Origin: Eudromia elegans
Lineage: Eukaryota > Chordata > Aves > Tinamiformes > Tinamidae
NCBI GenBank assembly: GCA_003342815.1
Contig: PTEX01000205.1
Coordinates: 1,229,619-1,293,618, forward strand
Reading direction: 5' to 3'
Length of the DNA: 64,000 nucleotides
This document shows, in pieces, positions 1 through 14,600 of the stretch. The notes under the pieces were generated by a model. The model had not been told where the DNA came from, searched no databases, and was given only the letters and a program-made list of their open reading frames with translations. The position numbers and the translations under genes were made by a program. The number at the start of each line of letters is the position of its first letter. The stretch's first letter is position 1.

Positions 1-480
1 TGGTTTGTACAAAGATTGTGCAAATAGGCTTTTAATACCTTGGAGAGATTAATTTGGTAATTATAAACCAGTTTGGGAACACATGCTAAACAATTGGTCA
101 TATAATCAGCATCCTTGTCTCAGAGCATTAGTGCGGCTGAGGCATGAGGTTTTTAAACTGTAAGGATGCACAAATATACCAGCAATTATGTCATTATTAT
201 TTCTTTGCTCCACAGAGATATAGGCTTGAAATACTACTCTTCTGTTTGTCAGGTCCCTGCGGATACCTTCCAAATCTGTGCTTCTGTGTCTTTTTGGTCT
301 CTCTTGCACAGCTATTGTGGCGGTGTCTCATTTGGGTAATGAAGATCTTGTCTGATACGCTAAATTAAAGGACCGACTTCAAGAAGCCTAAGAGTCCTTA
401 ATTAAATGCAAAGAAATGATTAAAATTATAAATACAAAATGAATTAGGAAAAATCACAATGCGTAGGATTTTGTATGGTT
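1..480. other. Intergenic; candidate conserved non-coding element
   Basis: No coding exon. The stretch is AT-rich but not low complexity. It holds homeodomain- and POU-like words such as CCTTAATTAAATGCAAAG near 396-413. It reads like a vertebrate enhancer, but conservation cannot be measured here. Confidence 0.25.
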
Positions 481-3400
481 TCTTCGATCAATGTTTTAGA
501 CATTGAAAAGGCTCAGCCCGGTCCTGGGTAGAATGGTCACGGGCCATTAAAGCCCCTCTCAAAGCTCCTGCAGCAAGGTGGCAGGGCTGCCACGCTCCTC
601 CGAGGGCTGAGCAGTGCATTCCACGCAGGTAATGTTGGTTTTTTTCAAAATCAGAAACTCCTCTAGAAATGTGCCAATTGCGGCAGCTTTTCATTTTTTA
701 AACCAAATAGAGAAGAAAGAAGTTTCAAAGCATTTCATATTGGCCTTAGCCATCTTTGGCTGGTGTTCTGACTGAACAGAACATTTTCATTTCAAATCAG
801 CTCCATTTAGAATTTGTTTCAAGTCCTTTTTAAAAAATGCAGAAGTTTCATTTGCCCAGAAGTTTTAAAAAATACAAATTATTTTGATCCGGGCTGGGGA
901 ATGGGCCTCCAAGCCGTTTCTTTCAGAAGCACCAGTGCCAAATGTTCCCTTCTGCAGAGAGAGATGCGAAGAAAAGCGTCAGCCAGAGGACAATTAGACA
1001 CTTGTCCCTGGTGGACCATGTCTCAGAGGTTGGGCAACCCAGAAAGCCCCCCAGGTCTTGGACCGTCTGCCTGCATCACCTTTGCGCCTCCCAAAGCTGA
1101 GGCCACAAATCCAATGATCTGCAATAGCGCTGGCTTTTGCACTTCTGGAAACCATGGCTTAGGCCTCAACCATGGGGCAACAGCATATTCAGTGGTTTTT
1201 CCTTCCTTTTTATAGCAACCAGTCTCACAAGTCTTCCTCCCTGCCCTCCCTACCATCCCCAGGGATCAGAGTTATGGAAATAGCATCTCCCGAGACCCTT
1301 TCCCAAGAACTCTGTGCCTCAGTCCACACTTCTAGGTCCACCCACATAGGCAGAAAGTTACTGAAGAACAAAGGAAGAGCAAGACATCCTGGAGCACGAT
1401 TTTTGGAGGGAATATCAAAGAGACAGGAACATTTGTGTAACACTGCATTCATTCACAGACCACATACGGACAGCTAGCTTCCATCCCCAAGGAATCCAGC
1501 TGGCCTCTGCCTCCTCTCAGTCCTTCATTTGCTTTGTCCTAAGGGTTAGTCACCACCCGACACGGGATGGGAAGATACACGACAGTTCAGCGACGCGTCC
1601 GCCACAAAGACACACGTTACACGCTGGTGCAGAAGTTTTGGTGCAAAGCCCGTCCGAGACCTGCTCGGCCATTGCTGTGGCCTCAGCTTCAACAGCAGCA
1701 CTGAAGGGGCACAGCCACGACGCAGGACCACCTCAGTGCTCCGACTCCTTCCACGAGCTACCTAATGACACGCAGTGGATGCTTCAGCAGAACAAGCACA
1801 CAATTAGCTCAATTAGCAGCTCCAAAATGTGACACAGCACAGGCATTACAGAAGTCCTCAGATCTCTGAGATGCATCTAATCAAGTTATGGGCTGCTGTA
1901 TGGATTGCCAGAACTGGGTACATGAGGCTGCAGTGAGGTGGTTGTGCTCATTCTCCAACGAGGGACAGACTTGTCACCATAACAGAGATTGGCCAGTGTC
2001 TGGAGCAGTCCCGCATTTTTCTTGTCCTTTGAAAGCTTATTAGAAAATGTCATTATTTATCCTCCAATTTGCAAACAAGCAACAAATGGATTCATCCACA
2101 AATTGCACTACAGAAACCATCCCAAAGGCTGCCATTCCCATCCTGCCAAGACATAGCCAGCACCTACACAAGGACTCTCAGAATAAGGTGGTCACAGAAC
2201 AAATAGGACCTTGAACATGAATATGTCCTTGCCATGGACATATCTACAGTGCATCTGAGCACACAACAGGTCAAAGCAGCTGGGGACCAGCAGCTTCAGA
2301 GACATTAACATGCCATCTAACTAGAAGGAAAAGAAAATAACAGTGAAATCCAAGAAATCTTTCCTTCTCAGTCTGTAATGCAATAGCTCCCTGGAGATCT
2401 TGGGAGAGAAATATGCTTTGGCTGGTAAACTGAGCCACAAATGGAGATGACAGAAAGAAGAGGGCTTTGAAAGGGGAAGTAGGTGGGCATACAAGGTAAG
2501 CTACAAGCCGTGAAGTCATCTGAGCTCCTAACTAGGGCACATAATCATTGTAAACACATGGCACATTAATCAGGAGCTAAGGCTTGCAGAAGAGGCAGCT
2601 TCAGCTGTATTGCCCAACACTTACAATCCACCTAAGCCCCACACTGAAATGGTGTGAACACAGGTCCAAGAGTGTCTTAGATGAAGCACAACACTCCTTT
2701 CAGACAACTAGAACTAGGGCTCCAAGTTCTCACCAATGTCTAAGCAAACAATGCAAAGTCACAGAGAGGAAGCTGTTGTCTGCAGTACAGACCTGCTCTC
2801 TGTGACCCTCTGGACAGCAGCCAGTGGATCCGGAAAGAAGCAGCAACGGCAACATGGTGCCGTAGGAGAAGCGGTACAAAGTACTGCAGTGGACCCTTAA
2901 ATAGAGGTGATCAAAATTTGATATTTCCATTGGATCCTCAGGCTTGTTATAATTTCAGGGATGAGACCAATTTAATTTTTATAGAGATGTGTAATCCACC
3001 ATTTCAACACAGTAATTGAAATAGGCTGACATGCAGCTATGTGCCCTAAGCCTCTTCCAAAGCACATATCTTGGCACTTTCCACTAGAGGGTAAATGGCA
3101 TGACCAGAAACCATACAAGATCTTCTATGTTTGTGTTTTTACATTTTAATTGCTGCCTTTGCCAGCAAACATCCAAGTGGCATTTGTTTAACTAGTTCTT
3201 AAAGTCCTTCAGCAATAGACATAATACAGTCTGATCTGTTTAACTATGGCTAATCTAAGTTTCCCTCAGAGTACTTAAGTCTGTATTTTCTTATCAATTC
3301 AGAGAAAATGTATTAAAGAGTTCATTTGGTTCCTCCCCGAAGCAACTTTTTACATATTTGAAGATTGTTATGTTCCTTTATGTATACTCTGAATAGCCCC

Positions 3401-6180
3401 TATTCTTCCAATTTTCTTGTAGACCAGGCGCTTTGCTTAGGACTGTCTCCTTTGGTTCACATCATTTCTGAAAAGAAACACCCAGGAAGTTCCCCATGCT
3501 GGGCAGGTAAGGAGGACACCTGCCCTCCAGCTGGCACTCTTTAAGAAAGAAAGAACAAACTCAGTAACATTTTCCTCCTTCAGAACAGGCTTTGGTGAAG
3601 ACTCATGTTCAGATTGAGCTCATCATAACTTCTCATGCTTTTCTTTAGAATCAAATGCTGCTTGCCAGGAGTTCCCATGCTGACATGCCAGGGAAGGAAA
3701 TGCAAAAGAGCATCAGGGATGGAAAGGGAAGATGTCACAGAAGGGCCTCCCAGGCTGATGTGGAACGGGGCCGATTTATTCGTTATTTTTGCTCTAAGAC
3801 ACTTTATAAAAACTTGATGGCCTTCTTGTGAGCAGTGAAATGGCCTTACCTCGAGCCAGGATTTCTGACTGTGTCACTGAACCAGTCCAGCTGCTAAGAA
3901 TATCAATGTGGTAACTCTACATGACATGAAAGAACTGTCTGTGCACATCATAGAGAGCCTATTGCAGACATGAAAACAAATCCAAGAGATAACCCCCAAT
4001 GTAAAAGATGCATGGACAGAAAACTAGAGAACTTGCTGACACTCAGAACTAGCATGGTTTCACTTCACTTTTTTTTCTCTTACTATTAATCTTGCAAGTG
4101 GATACTGATTTCTTTTCCACCATAAACACAATCTTCTCTATTAAGCTAGCATGGAAGGGACAGTATTTGAAACCAGGTAGAATACCAAAGAAATGATGAA
4201 AGTGTTCAAGGCAATTACTCTTGCCATACATAGAGCTAGCTGTCAAGGAAATAAGGGAATGAACACGACCCTTGTGGGAGCAGGCAATATGCTGGATGTG
4301 AAATGCAAACAAACAAACAATACTAACTCAAACTTTACTTCTCAGTGTGTGAACTTGTCAGAAAAATTGTGACATGAAATGAATCTTCAGGTAGCTTCCA
4401 ATGCTGCATTCCTTCTATTTCTATCCTTGCTTTCAGGGAGGCTTTCAGTCCATCTATATTGTTAAGAATTAGAGGAGCTAATTTCTTTAGGAAACTTGTA
4501 AAATACACTTCTTAGAAAGCAAACACTTCACAAACTATTGAGGCTCTATTTAGAGACACACAAAATGCACTAAAAATCTATATATTAAGAAATAAATTTG
4601 AGTTCAGTCACTAATGTGACATGTAGAATATTTTGTTTTACTTGATGAGAGCAATTACCATTACAAACTTTGATTATTTACATTTGAAATACTGGCAATC
4701 TGACAAACCTTTAAAACATCTATTTTGGTTGCTCGTTTAGTTACCCTTTCAGCTGGTATACTCATTGGCTTCACAAATTGAAAAAGAAGATTTCAGGGGA
4801 AGGAGCACAGCAGCACATTAGCAGAATTTTTTGATCCCCAGACAACAACTTTTAGCTCATTGATCAAGCTGCCAACTTCACCAGATTTAGATATACAAAC
4901 TAGTTTTCATCTATTCTGTTTCTGAGAAGCCACCCATGAACTTCAGATCCAGATGTTCTTTTCATTTCTGTAGGATCAGGCTATACAGACTCCCACTCAG
5001 GCTGGAAGCTATGGCTGAGATTGCTTCAAGTCAATTGTTTAAATTTAAGAATGCCCTTTTGCTTCCCATGCTTTGATCCACATCTCTTCCACCTTTCAGC
5101 TATCCATGGTGATCTCCTTTGCCTTCTCCACCCAAAAGAACCACCAAACTTTATATCAAGTTGCTCCATATTTTCAGAATTACTCCCCTTTCCCCACAAA
5201 ACAGCCTGATAGTAAATGCAGCAGATTATTGGTTATACGTTTCCAATTAGGTATGTGCTAGCACATGAAAAATGGTCAGTATGAATTCACAGAAAACAAG
5301 AACAAATTAAATACTTGCTACATAATGTCTCCGTGAGTAGAATAAAGGTCTTATTTTTCCATAATGCTCCTTTAACCCTGCTTTCATCCACTCTTTTAAT
5401 TTCATTTGAGTTCTTCAATATATTTTGCATCCCAGTAGCTCTCACACAGCCAAGATTCTCTTTGCAAAGAGAAGTGTATGCCTGAAAATGTCCTCTTCTC
5501 CCCTCCCAGGGATCAAAGTACATTCATTACCTTAAATTAAAAGAAAACACTCAAAAATAATGTATTCAGGGACATGTCTACAGCAAACCAGGGTGGCAGA
5601 TCAATTTGAACCCAAATTTCTGTATGTGCAAGGTGCCATAGACCAGTGGAACAAGCAGAGTGCCCCAACATGAAACACGTTATCTGTCAGCTCCTCACAC
5701 AACTTGCATTGGTTTCAGGAGCTGTAGAAGGGGCACACACACCTCGGGCCAGGACTTACCATCATCCCTCCTCTTTACCTTCCCCCTTCAGAAGGCCTGA
5801 GAGCATGCCAGAAATGGCAAGAAGGGGAGGGAAAGAAGAGATACTGTAAAATGGGAGGAATATTAAGCACTTGTCTATTGGTCCTAGGCAATGTGTGATT
5901 TATTGGATTTATCGAAATAAACATTGCTTTCTTTCCTTTAAAAGGGAAAAAAGAAAAGCAGAGCTGGATGAACATGAAATATCAATAAAAGGAACCTGAA
6001 GTGCATTCAGTACTTCTGGTGCCCAAAGTGAAAGGCATGATCAGGTCAAAAACAGAATGGGTGATATCAATGCTTTTGGTCTATTGTTGTTGTTTTGTAT
6101 TTTTGGACTTGGCACTTCATTTTCCTAATTGAGCATCTCAGCTAAGAGGGGCTCTGCAGTGAGCCATAACACAAGGATCA
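481..6180. other. Intergenic, no gene seen
   Basis: This is unique-looking AT-rich DNA with slightly GC-richer patches at 490-640 and 1540-1750. All open frames are short (at most 133 codons) with no known domain. No recognisable recent transposon. Confidence 0.6.
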
Positions 6181-6900
6181 AAACACCTGGCTGCACGGGA
6201 GCGCATGCATCATTATGACAGATACCCAGAACGAAAACAGGTTTTCCAGTGCAAATAAAGGTCTTATTATTCTAGAGTCTGTTGCATTAATAGCATAAAC
6301 AAATGCCCACAATAGTCCTCTCTTTTCTGCTTTGAAAGAAATAACGAAGGACCTTTATGAAGCTTCTAGGGAGACAGACAAGGAAGGCAGAAAAGCTTCC
6401 CTCGCGCTTCTCTGACTGATGTCACAGTTCCTGTGGCCAAAACATGTTTGTTGCTAAGCAACTATGTATATATTACACTCTTCTGCTTCCATTTGGGATT
6501 TAACATATGCATTTTTACTTTCATCTCTGATGCATAGTTACATTTGTTTGCTGTGGGTGCCAGGATGAATGGAAGCTGTCCGGTATGGGATATGCATAAG
6601 AAGTGAAAGGCACACAGAATGATTTACCAATGTGCATCATTGTTTTGCAGCATGGCTCAATGGGAAACCTACTGAGTGCCATTCACCAGTGGTTGGGCCA
6701 ATTTTTTTTTTTATTCAGGAGTGATGCTGGTTGCTATATAGCAGCTATTGGTTCAAGAAGTGCAGCAGTTCTCAGATGTCATGAAGTAACAGAGTATGCA
6801 GATAGTCTGACTGGTAATTATTGCAGATGGATTCTTTCTACAATGATAAAAGAGGTCCGTTCTTTCATCTGGAGTTTTGCATTTTATGCATAAATCCAGT
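6181..6900. other. Intergenic; candidate regulatory element with RFX-type X-box
   Basis: No coding exon. The sequence is complex with few repeats. It contains a perfect X-box palindrome (6450-6462), octamer-like ATGCAT/ATGCATAA words around 6506-6600 and 6886-6893, and several ATTA cores. This suggests a cis-regulatory block. Confidence 0.3.
6450..6462. promoter_or_regulatory. RFX X-box-like palindrome GTTGCTAAGCAAC
   Basis: Perfect 6-bp inverted half-sites (GTTGCT/AGCAAC) are separated by one base, the dimer site form known for RFX factors. Occupancy is inferred only. Confidence 0.45.
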
Positions 6901-9900
6901 TTTCCCTACACCTCTCCCACTTACTTGGCAGGCAATGAAAAAAAATCACCTTTTCCTTTTGAATTGTGTGCAGATGACCCAAATCAGCGGCACGCATCAT
7001 TCGCATTTTTCAATGAATCAAATCTAAAAAGAAATGAAAACAGAGGGTAAGGAGAAAAAGAAGGCAGGATGTGAGAGTTCATTTATGTTATAAACACTCT
7101 AACAGGAAAAAAAAAAAAATCAGTCTTACAAACCACATGTCTATTACCCTCTAATGAAATTATAAGAGAATGCTATTAGTCATGTCTGTACGTTTACTCA
7201 CATTGTGAGTTCAATAATTAAATTAGAAGATCTGACATGGAGTTTACTAAACAAAAAATCCATGCTACAACAAAAAAAAGAGCAGGATATTGCTAACTTC
7301 CTTTTGGGTTTCGCATTGTCTCTATTAATAAGCATTAAAGAATAAAACACTGGAGGAATTCTTGCCGTCTAGATGATTTGGGTTTTGTTATGCTTTTCAG
7401 TTTAGCTTAATTTCCCACTGGAAGCTTCTCTCTAAGTGCAGGCCTAGGATTATCAGCACATGAAGGGAAAAATAAAGAAAGAAATCTTAAACTCAGTTTG
7501 CTACTGGAATCTGAGACAGGAGAGGGTGTGTAGAGAGGAGGCAAGGCAGTCTTTAAACCAGCCATGGCTGTTACATAACTTTGGGGAAAATTGAAGGCTT
7601 TTTTCTTTCCCCTGAAGCTCAAGGAAAAAAAAATAAGATTATAAAAAGGAATATTGTATGAAAGCAACTGACTCACCCATTCTCTTATGCATTGATTCAG
7701 GACTATCTCAGTTGAAAGAAAAACTTATCTCTGGGTGTGCATTGGTACAGCGAGTGAGGATAGAACAGCTCTCTCGTGGCTCTCTTCCACACAAGACAGA
7801 TAAGGATAATTCAGTCAATGTTGTTTTATGTGTTGGCTGCCTTTTGCTCTGTGAATTTTCTGCACCTCAGGATTGCACTAGGGCCCCTGAAGGATCCATG
7901 CAGACCCTCAGCAATGCCCTTTCCCGGGAGCTCTCTTTGCTCAAATAGAGAAAACAGCCTGAGTTTGAGCAAGAGTCAGGCCCCTCACAATACAAAATTT
8001 GCTGTATAACTGCAATAACTGGGCTTAAAAATAAAAACACTCCACACAGGACCAACTGCCCTACACTTTTAGGCCTATCAGGAATTATCTGCAGTTTCAA
8101 AACTGCCTTTATATCGCAGAGGATGAATTTAGCACTTTCCTGCTAGTTATAGGACCACATAACCAGCTATTCAGTAACCTGCATTTGTGACACGCCAAGG
8201 TTGACCCCAAGCTATCGCTGGCACAAGGTCAGTGCTTCCCTGGAGCCGCAGCAATGTAAACTTGTCCCTGCTGCCGCATGCACGCGGCTCCTAATTTTGA
8301 AATTCACTGCACAGCTGAAGGACTGACAGCAGCCTCTGCGTTTAACTTTTGATCTCTGGATATTTCGCCATCCTTCAAAAAGCAGAGCTTTGCTAATTCA
8401 CATTCCCATTGCATTTGAGTCTGCCCCGTTCTAAAAGAATGTGCAGCTTACAGGAGAGCTTATGATGCACATTCTTGATACAACAAGATAGATACGCTTG
8501 ATATCACAAAATATTTTATATCCTTGAATCTTCTTTTAAACATAATAAATAAATAGTTTAAGTGCATTGCGTATATTTCAATGATTATTTTTAGCCAGCT
8601 GAACTGTGTCTTAGAAAGCAAATTAAGTTGGCATCCACACTGACATGAGCAGTTCTCGACAACAGTGCCTTTGCTCAGCAACTGAGGCAGTTCTACCTTA
8701 AAGACCCTAAAAACACATCAAAACTACCATCCACAGTTAGCAAGTATATTCCTCTCTAATTAAGAAATAACCTGCTAATAAAATGTAAGAGTAATATTTA
8801 AAGCACTGTTATAGAGTACTACTTTCTCTATTTCAGAAGTCATCCTGAAACACTCAGCTGAAGGGATGATTTTTCATTGTTTTCCTCCAGAGTCTACATT
8901 TGGAGGATATTAGGAAAAGCTGAAACCAAGACAGATGCACACATTCCAGGGATTCATACAGAGTCCTGCCACTGCGAGCCCAACCGAGGCGATGAACCTT
9001 TGTGGACCTTCCAGGAAGCTTGTGAATTTTGTTGCCAAGTTCAAACAGCTCTAAAATACATAAGGAAATGAGATCCCATGGTATTTATACAAATTCCCAT
9101 GTCAGACATAAATGAATACCTTTGTCTACTGTTCAGCAAAAAAAAAAAAAACCCAAACTTGCAGGAATCTTTCCCAAATGTAAGAGTGGTTATATTATTA
9201 CTGCGCTAAATCTAGCAAAAGGTAAAGTATATGTATGCTGGGGGGTGGCTTTCGAGGATGGGGAGTTGCTGCTGTTGTTACAGGGCATGTCTTGGTCTGT
9301 TTTATCTGCTATTATATTTTTTATTATTGTAAACACTTTAATATAGTGACATGCAATTAATAATCACATACTACTCTAATACTAGCTCTAACTCAACAGA
9401 CATGCAGAATAGATTTTTTTTTTTTATTGCTGCTTATGCTTAACTTCAAAAAACAATTCATCCTGCCTTTAGGAAAATATTCATGAAGCAAAACGGGCAA
9501 TAGAAAAATAATTATTTGAAAAACATTATATGAGGTGAGTTGTTGCTTCCCTACTGGATGCCAGTTTAAATTGAGCTAATTTGTTTTACCAGTAGCTTAA
9601 GAAAACCCCAGCACAGCAGCATGACAATTATATCCAGGTGCAAGGACTTAATTCAACAAATTCTAGGTGGATCCTTCCAGTCGGCTCTGTGGGCCCTATC
9701 CTCAGCTGTGGCTAAGAACAGATGCCCTTGAAAAAAAACAACTCTGTAATCATGATCCATTCAGTCCTTGAATAGTGAAGCTGAAATGTGTCCAGGAAGA
9801 AAAAAAGAATATAAATGATATTTCTATGTCCAGAATATCAATTGAAGCATGATTGAGAAAGAGGAACATCTGACTTAAGTAGTAAATCTGAGTAAACACT

Positions 9901-10140
9901 TAGATACCTTTTTGCACTATTCTCATACACCGCATGTAAAAACAATAGTTCATCTGCAGAATACAAGCATTTTTTCCCCTTATTCTCTAAGATTTAGTAA
10001 TAGGACCTGCAAAATCAGATTCATAAATGTACTATTCTTAGTTTTGTGAACATATTAATAAAAAGATCAAATTAGAGGTCTTGAATTTTAGACAATGCCT
10101 CGATATAATAAATGTTAAACCTTTATCTTCAAAGTCAACA
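6901..10140. other. Intergenic, no gene seen
   Basis: AT-rich DNA with short A runs at 7108-7120 and 9139-9151. No coding exon or clear transposon. Confidence 0.6.
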
Positions 10141-10330
10141 ATTCAGGCAAGAACTCAAGCACCGTGTAGATAAAGATTGCAATATGTAAAGTCTACAGAC
10201 GTGTAGGTTTTTGATCCTTTATAGCCAAAAACTGCACGAGGACAGTAACGTTCAAGCTGCAGACGGCAGTAACATATGTCTGCGTATATGCCGTCTGGTT
10301 CTGACTCAAATGGACAAGGCAGAATTATAT
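10141..10330. other. Intergenic; candidate element with short hairpin
   Basis: This patch is richer in CpG than its AT-rich surroundings and contains a perfect inverted repeat, CAGACGGCA (10260-10268) and TGCCGTCTG (10289-10297), with a 20-nt loop. Function unknown. Confidence 0.35.
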
Positions 10331-11370
10331 CAGTTTCAGTTGGAAAAATATTTTCATAACAGTTTGGTTACATATCGCTTATTATAAGTGGGTTTAGCCT
10401 AGGAAATAACTTATATCTAAACGCAGTGGAAAGTGCCACTGGGTTATTTGATAATTGCTGAAATACTCCCAGATGTGTACAGATTTTACTGATTTGTGCA
10501 CTATAAACAGTTACAGTCAATTATTAGATTAACAAGACCAACTAAAGTTCAGGAAGGTATCTGTATCTATACAGATACTATATATACACAAATATACTTG
10601 CAAATATCTATAGATATGCACATCTAAATGAACAAGAATATGCCATGAAGACTAATTTAAGAATTTAGGCTTTCGTTGTAACCTTTGTGTCATTGTCAGT
10701 GCAACTCATGTATTCAAACCTTTGAATATTGCAAATGATGTTTTCCCTCCTACAATTTTACACGCAGGAGTTTACTAAATACCTCCCAAAAAAGCAACAT
10801 TTTTTGTTATTATGAATTTCAACTTTAACTAACACTAATTAGAAGGTGTACCAGATGACTCTGATTAAACTAGTGGGTAGTGCTTATTCAGATTTAATGT
10901 GAGCAATCTGGACATTTTGAAAAACAGCCAAGCTGGGCTCAAATAAAAAACTGCCAAAAATCCAAACTCTGAATTCAGCCAGGCATGTCAGACTGGTTCC
11001 CATGAACATTAAAAATAAAATTAAAATCAGTTGGAAGCCTTAGTTTCCTTCAAAAAAAGCAAACATCCTCCCCATACTCTCACAAACTGTTCCTGCTTAT
11101 AGATGCTGCCCTTTCAAAGCCACCTCCCAGCACCCCAAACAAAATGAGGAAGATGAACCAGAGAGAGGTTATTGTTTTGTTGCAAACATCAGCTCCTGTG
11201 CCTCTGAATACTGGTTTCTTGGTGAGGGTGGAGTAAAACAGCAAGAGGGCAGCTGCCAGTTGAAACACATTTTCCAAGACTGTCATCCAGAAATCAAGAG
11301 ACGTGTTTTTCACTAGCTTTTAATTTGAAACACACTTTACCGAGACATATCTTATTCATCTGAACCTTTG
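10331..11370. other. Intergenic, no gene seen
   Basis: AT-rich, with a TATA/ATA-rich stretch at 10560-10625. The 77-codon minus-strand frame at 11080-11313 matches no protein family I know. Confidence 0.6.
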
Positions 11371-11374
11371 AACA

Positions 11375-11600
11375 TCTGATCTAAGGTGAGATTTAGGAAT
11401 CAAATAGAGCAAGCTCAGTTTTCTGCTGGTGTAAGATGACATAACCACCCCAGATAATGGACTTGGGGCTACTTACACCCACATTTGGATTTTATAGATT
11501 TTTATCCCCCCATTATGTTTACTTGCAGGGAATGTTTTCCATTTACACTAGTGTTAATCTGAAAGGTAAAATCAGAATCTAACCCACTGTGAGATTCTAC
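11375..11600. repeat. Ancient amniote interspersed repeat fragments
   Basis: 'ttctgctggtgtaagatgacataa' near 11420 is split by decay from 'ATTTACACTAGTGTTAATCT' (11541-11560). Both resemble a repeat common in reptile and bird DNA with 'ttacaccagtgtaaat...' words. I do not know its database name. Confidence 0.4.
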
Positions 11601-14600
11601 ATTTACCAAGGCTCTAAAGAGAGCCAAATCCATCCATTTAGAAAAAAAAATTCAAAAAAACTTTCAGATACCAAGTCAAAATTCTAATGAGAGATGTCTC
11701 CGATTTTACCTCAAAACTCATTTTTAATGACAAAAATACTGAAGGTTTAAGGAGAAGGTTTCTCTTGTCCTGCCCATTGCTTTGTGGTACAAAGAGCCAC
11801 AGGACTCCTCCTGGGGAGCTTATTCTCAGAAGCTCCATTTCTTGAAATGAGGATGGCCATAGAAGTGCAAGGACTGTATAGAGTGTAAGTTAAACAACAC
11901 CATAAGTTACTGTTTTCTAAAAACGAAATATGCATAAGGGAAAACTTTTTTTTTATGTGTCTTACTGCTTCTGGGGTGCAGCCAGATGTTTTAGGAGGGG
12001 AAAAATGAAAAAAACAAGAGGAAAAAGTCCTGGTTCCTTTCCCAAGTTTCAACATGACTTTCCCTAAAATATACTGTTTAAAAATATATAAATATATAGA
12101 TTTAGTAAGAAATTTTTACTGGATTTTTCCTATTTTTAAAGTTAAATTTCTACCTTCAAGAAAAGGATTAAGATTTAATGCATTTTATGCTTTGTTTGAA
12201 CAGCAAAATCATATTCATACCCTGGAAACACACCTTTCTGTTCTGTCTACAACCATCAGTCCTTACATTGCTAAAGTTAGACAAAAATTGGGGGAGGGAT
12301 GGGAGAGGTTCATCTACATTATTTTGCTTTACACAGTGAAATAGATCAAAGTAGGTTTGGATTTATATCTCTCAAAAACACATGATTACAATAAACTGAA
12401 TTTAAGTTCTAATTTTGGTTTGAAAGTTCTTCTTTAAAAGAAAGATATTTAACAAGGTGTAACATCTTAAAAGTAGATTTTCTCAAAAAAAGATTGTGTA
12501 GGGTTTTTACTGCTTAGTGTAGCAGACTGTTGAACACGTTTTGGAAATCAAAGAAAAAATGATGAATACTAGCTTATAGATAAAAGAAATTTGGTATATT
12601 TTTCTGATCAACTGCTAAAATAATTTTAGCATTGTTTAATAGCACAGTAACATTTCCTCCTCCTATAATTCATAATAGATAATTACATCTATAATTATTA
12701 TAGGTCATTGGTCATTAATTTGTTTCAAACTATGTACCTCTGTGGGCATTAATTACTGCACATCCTTCAAAAAGATATCATTAACAAAATGGGAAGAAGA
12801 GAAAATGTTCATTACTATAAATGTTCTACTGGTTTCTCTCTGGAAAAAAAACAAAGCTAGCAATTAAGATCCCACAAACGTTTTCCTAGACAATGTCACG
12901 TAGCATACAAACATAAGAAAGAAATATAAACAATGCTAGAGGGGCAAGACAGGAAACTTATCCTGGGAACTCCATATTTCAGTTTAAACACTCGCAATAA
13001 TCTTCAGGAATCAAAATGAGAAAAGTCAATCTACACTGAGCGAACTTTCCAATAGTCTCAGGCAAAAACCCTTTCAAAGTGCTGTAAAAGCAAGAATCTT
13101 CACTCACTTGTGTGCTCAGGTTTAATTTTGTACTCCTGAATACTCCACCTCTATGAGTACTTGCAGAACTGAGTCTTGGAGTACACTCTGGCACTCTCTC
13201 CTCCTCCTTGAATGCACGTGTGTGTATGTTACCTCTACTACATGGGCTGAACCATTTGCCAGTACAAAGGGCCTTGACTAGCTGTTTCCCACAGGTAGCA
13301 ATCTTGGTTCAAGGGTCCAACAGGTCTCTGGCAGAAGCTCTTTATTTACAGAGCTTACAGTGAAAATCCTGTTTGCTGGAACACACTAAAAGCAGCTTCC
13401 AAATCCAACTTTGCAGCAAGCACCAAGACTCAGTTTGAAACGTCATTTGCAGCCAGTACGTGGAACATTGCTCTCACACCTCCTTGAGTTCAGAGCTGAC
13501 TGTTTTTGAAAGTCTCAGAGTGGCTTTTGGGAGTGGAGGGGAAATAATGGGGCTCATTAAAACACCCAACTCAGTCTTGAATCCAAGTTTAAAATCACTC
13601 ATTGTAAAAAAACATGGAACATCTTCCTTATCCTCCTCTAAGATCTAGTAATGGTTGTGTCAATTCCTTCACGAGCATGGTCCAAAATACCTGAAGAGAG
13701 GGGGAAACAATCTGACTGAAAGCTGAACTTCTCTAAGTTGTAACATGGGCACAAGCACAGTCTAACCAGGCTCTTTTCCTGCAAGAGAAAGAACACGAGC
13801 AACAAGACAGGCAGCTCCAATACCACCGATGCTCTACGTGCCTTCCTCCCCCTTACCACGGTGCACCAACTTGCATATTCACAACCAAGGAGGTAAAAAA
13901 AAGCCTATTTAGTATATGTGGAGGATGAGAGGTTGCTAAAAGAGAAAATAGCTATATGCAGGTAGGTCACTAGCACGATCCTATATCTTTTCAGGCCTCC
14001 CAAGGAATTTGGGTGTCCCCAAGCAAATATGGGAGATCATGAGCATGTCAGCAGGTGCCAAAAGGCCAAGGGGACCTTGTATTTGCAGTAAAGCTGGAGG
14101 AAAAGAACTATGGAGCCTTTTGGGATTTATACAGAAACTGCATGTGTCTGAATGTTTGTGAGAAAAAAAAAGCATCATGATAGCCAATACATATGTGCAG
14201 GTTTCCTCCAAACCAACACTGGTCAGTGCACCTTTTCAAGTATTTACCCAGTTCTGTAGGAGACATCACTGAGGGAAGGAACTAAAGTGAAAAAAATAGT
14301 TTTCTATGCAATAAAAATAAATACTACATGGATATCCGACTAGAACATATACCATGGCATAGCATATAGTGGTTTTCAGGCCATTATGTCTCCCTTAATG
14401 TCCTTAATACATTCATAAATTGGCTACTTAACTGTAACCGAGATAGATCAAAAAATGTAACTTCACACTCAGAGTCCAACCTCTCTTCAGAACTGAAGAG
14501 ATTAAGGACCATCCGCCGGTGTCCTTTCTGACAGCTCCACACTTGAGTGGATCATGTTGACTAAACGTCACAGGCTAGACAAATTCTCAGCTTTTGAAAA

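Noticed and set aside
11080..11313. 77-codon minus-strand frame with a hydrophobic segment
   Set aside because: Hydrophobicity comes from AT-rich codons; no family, no supporting exon structure.
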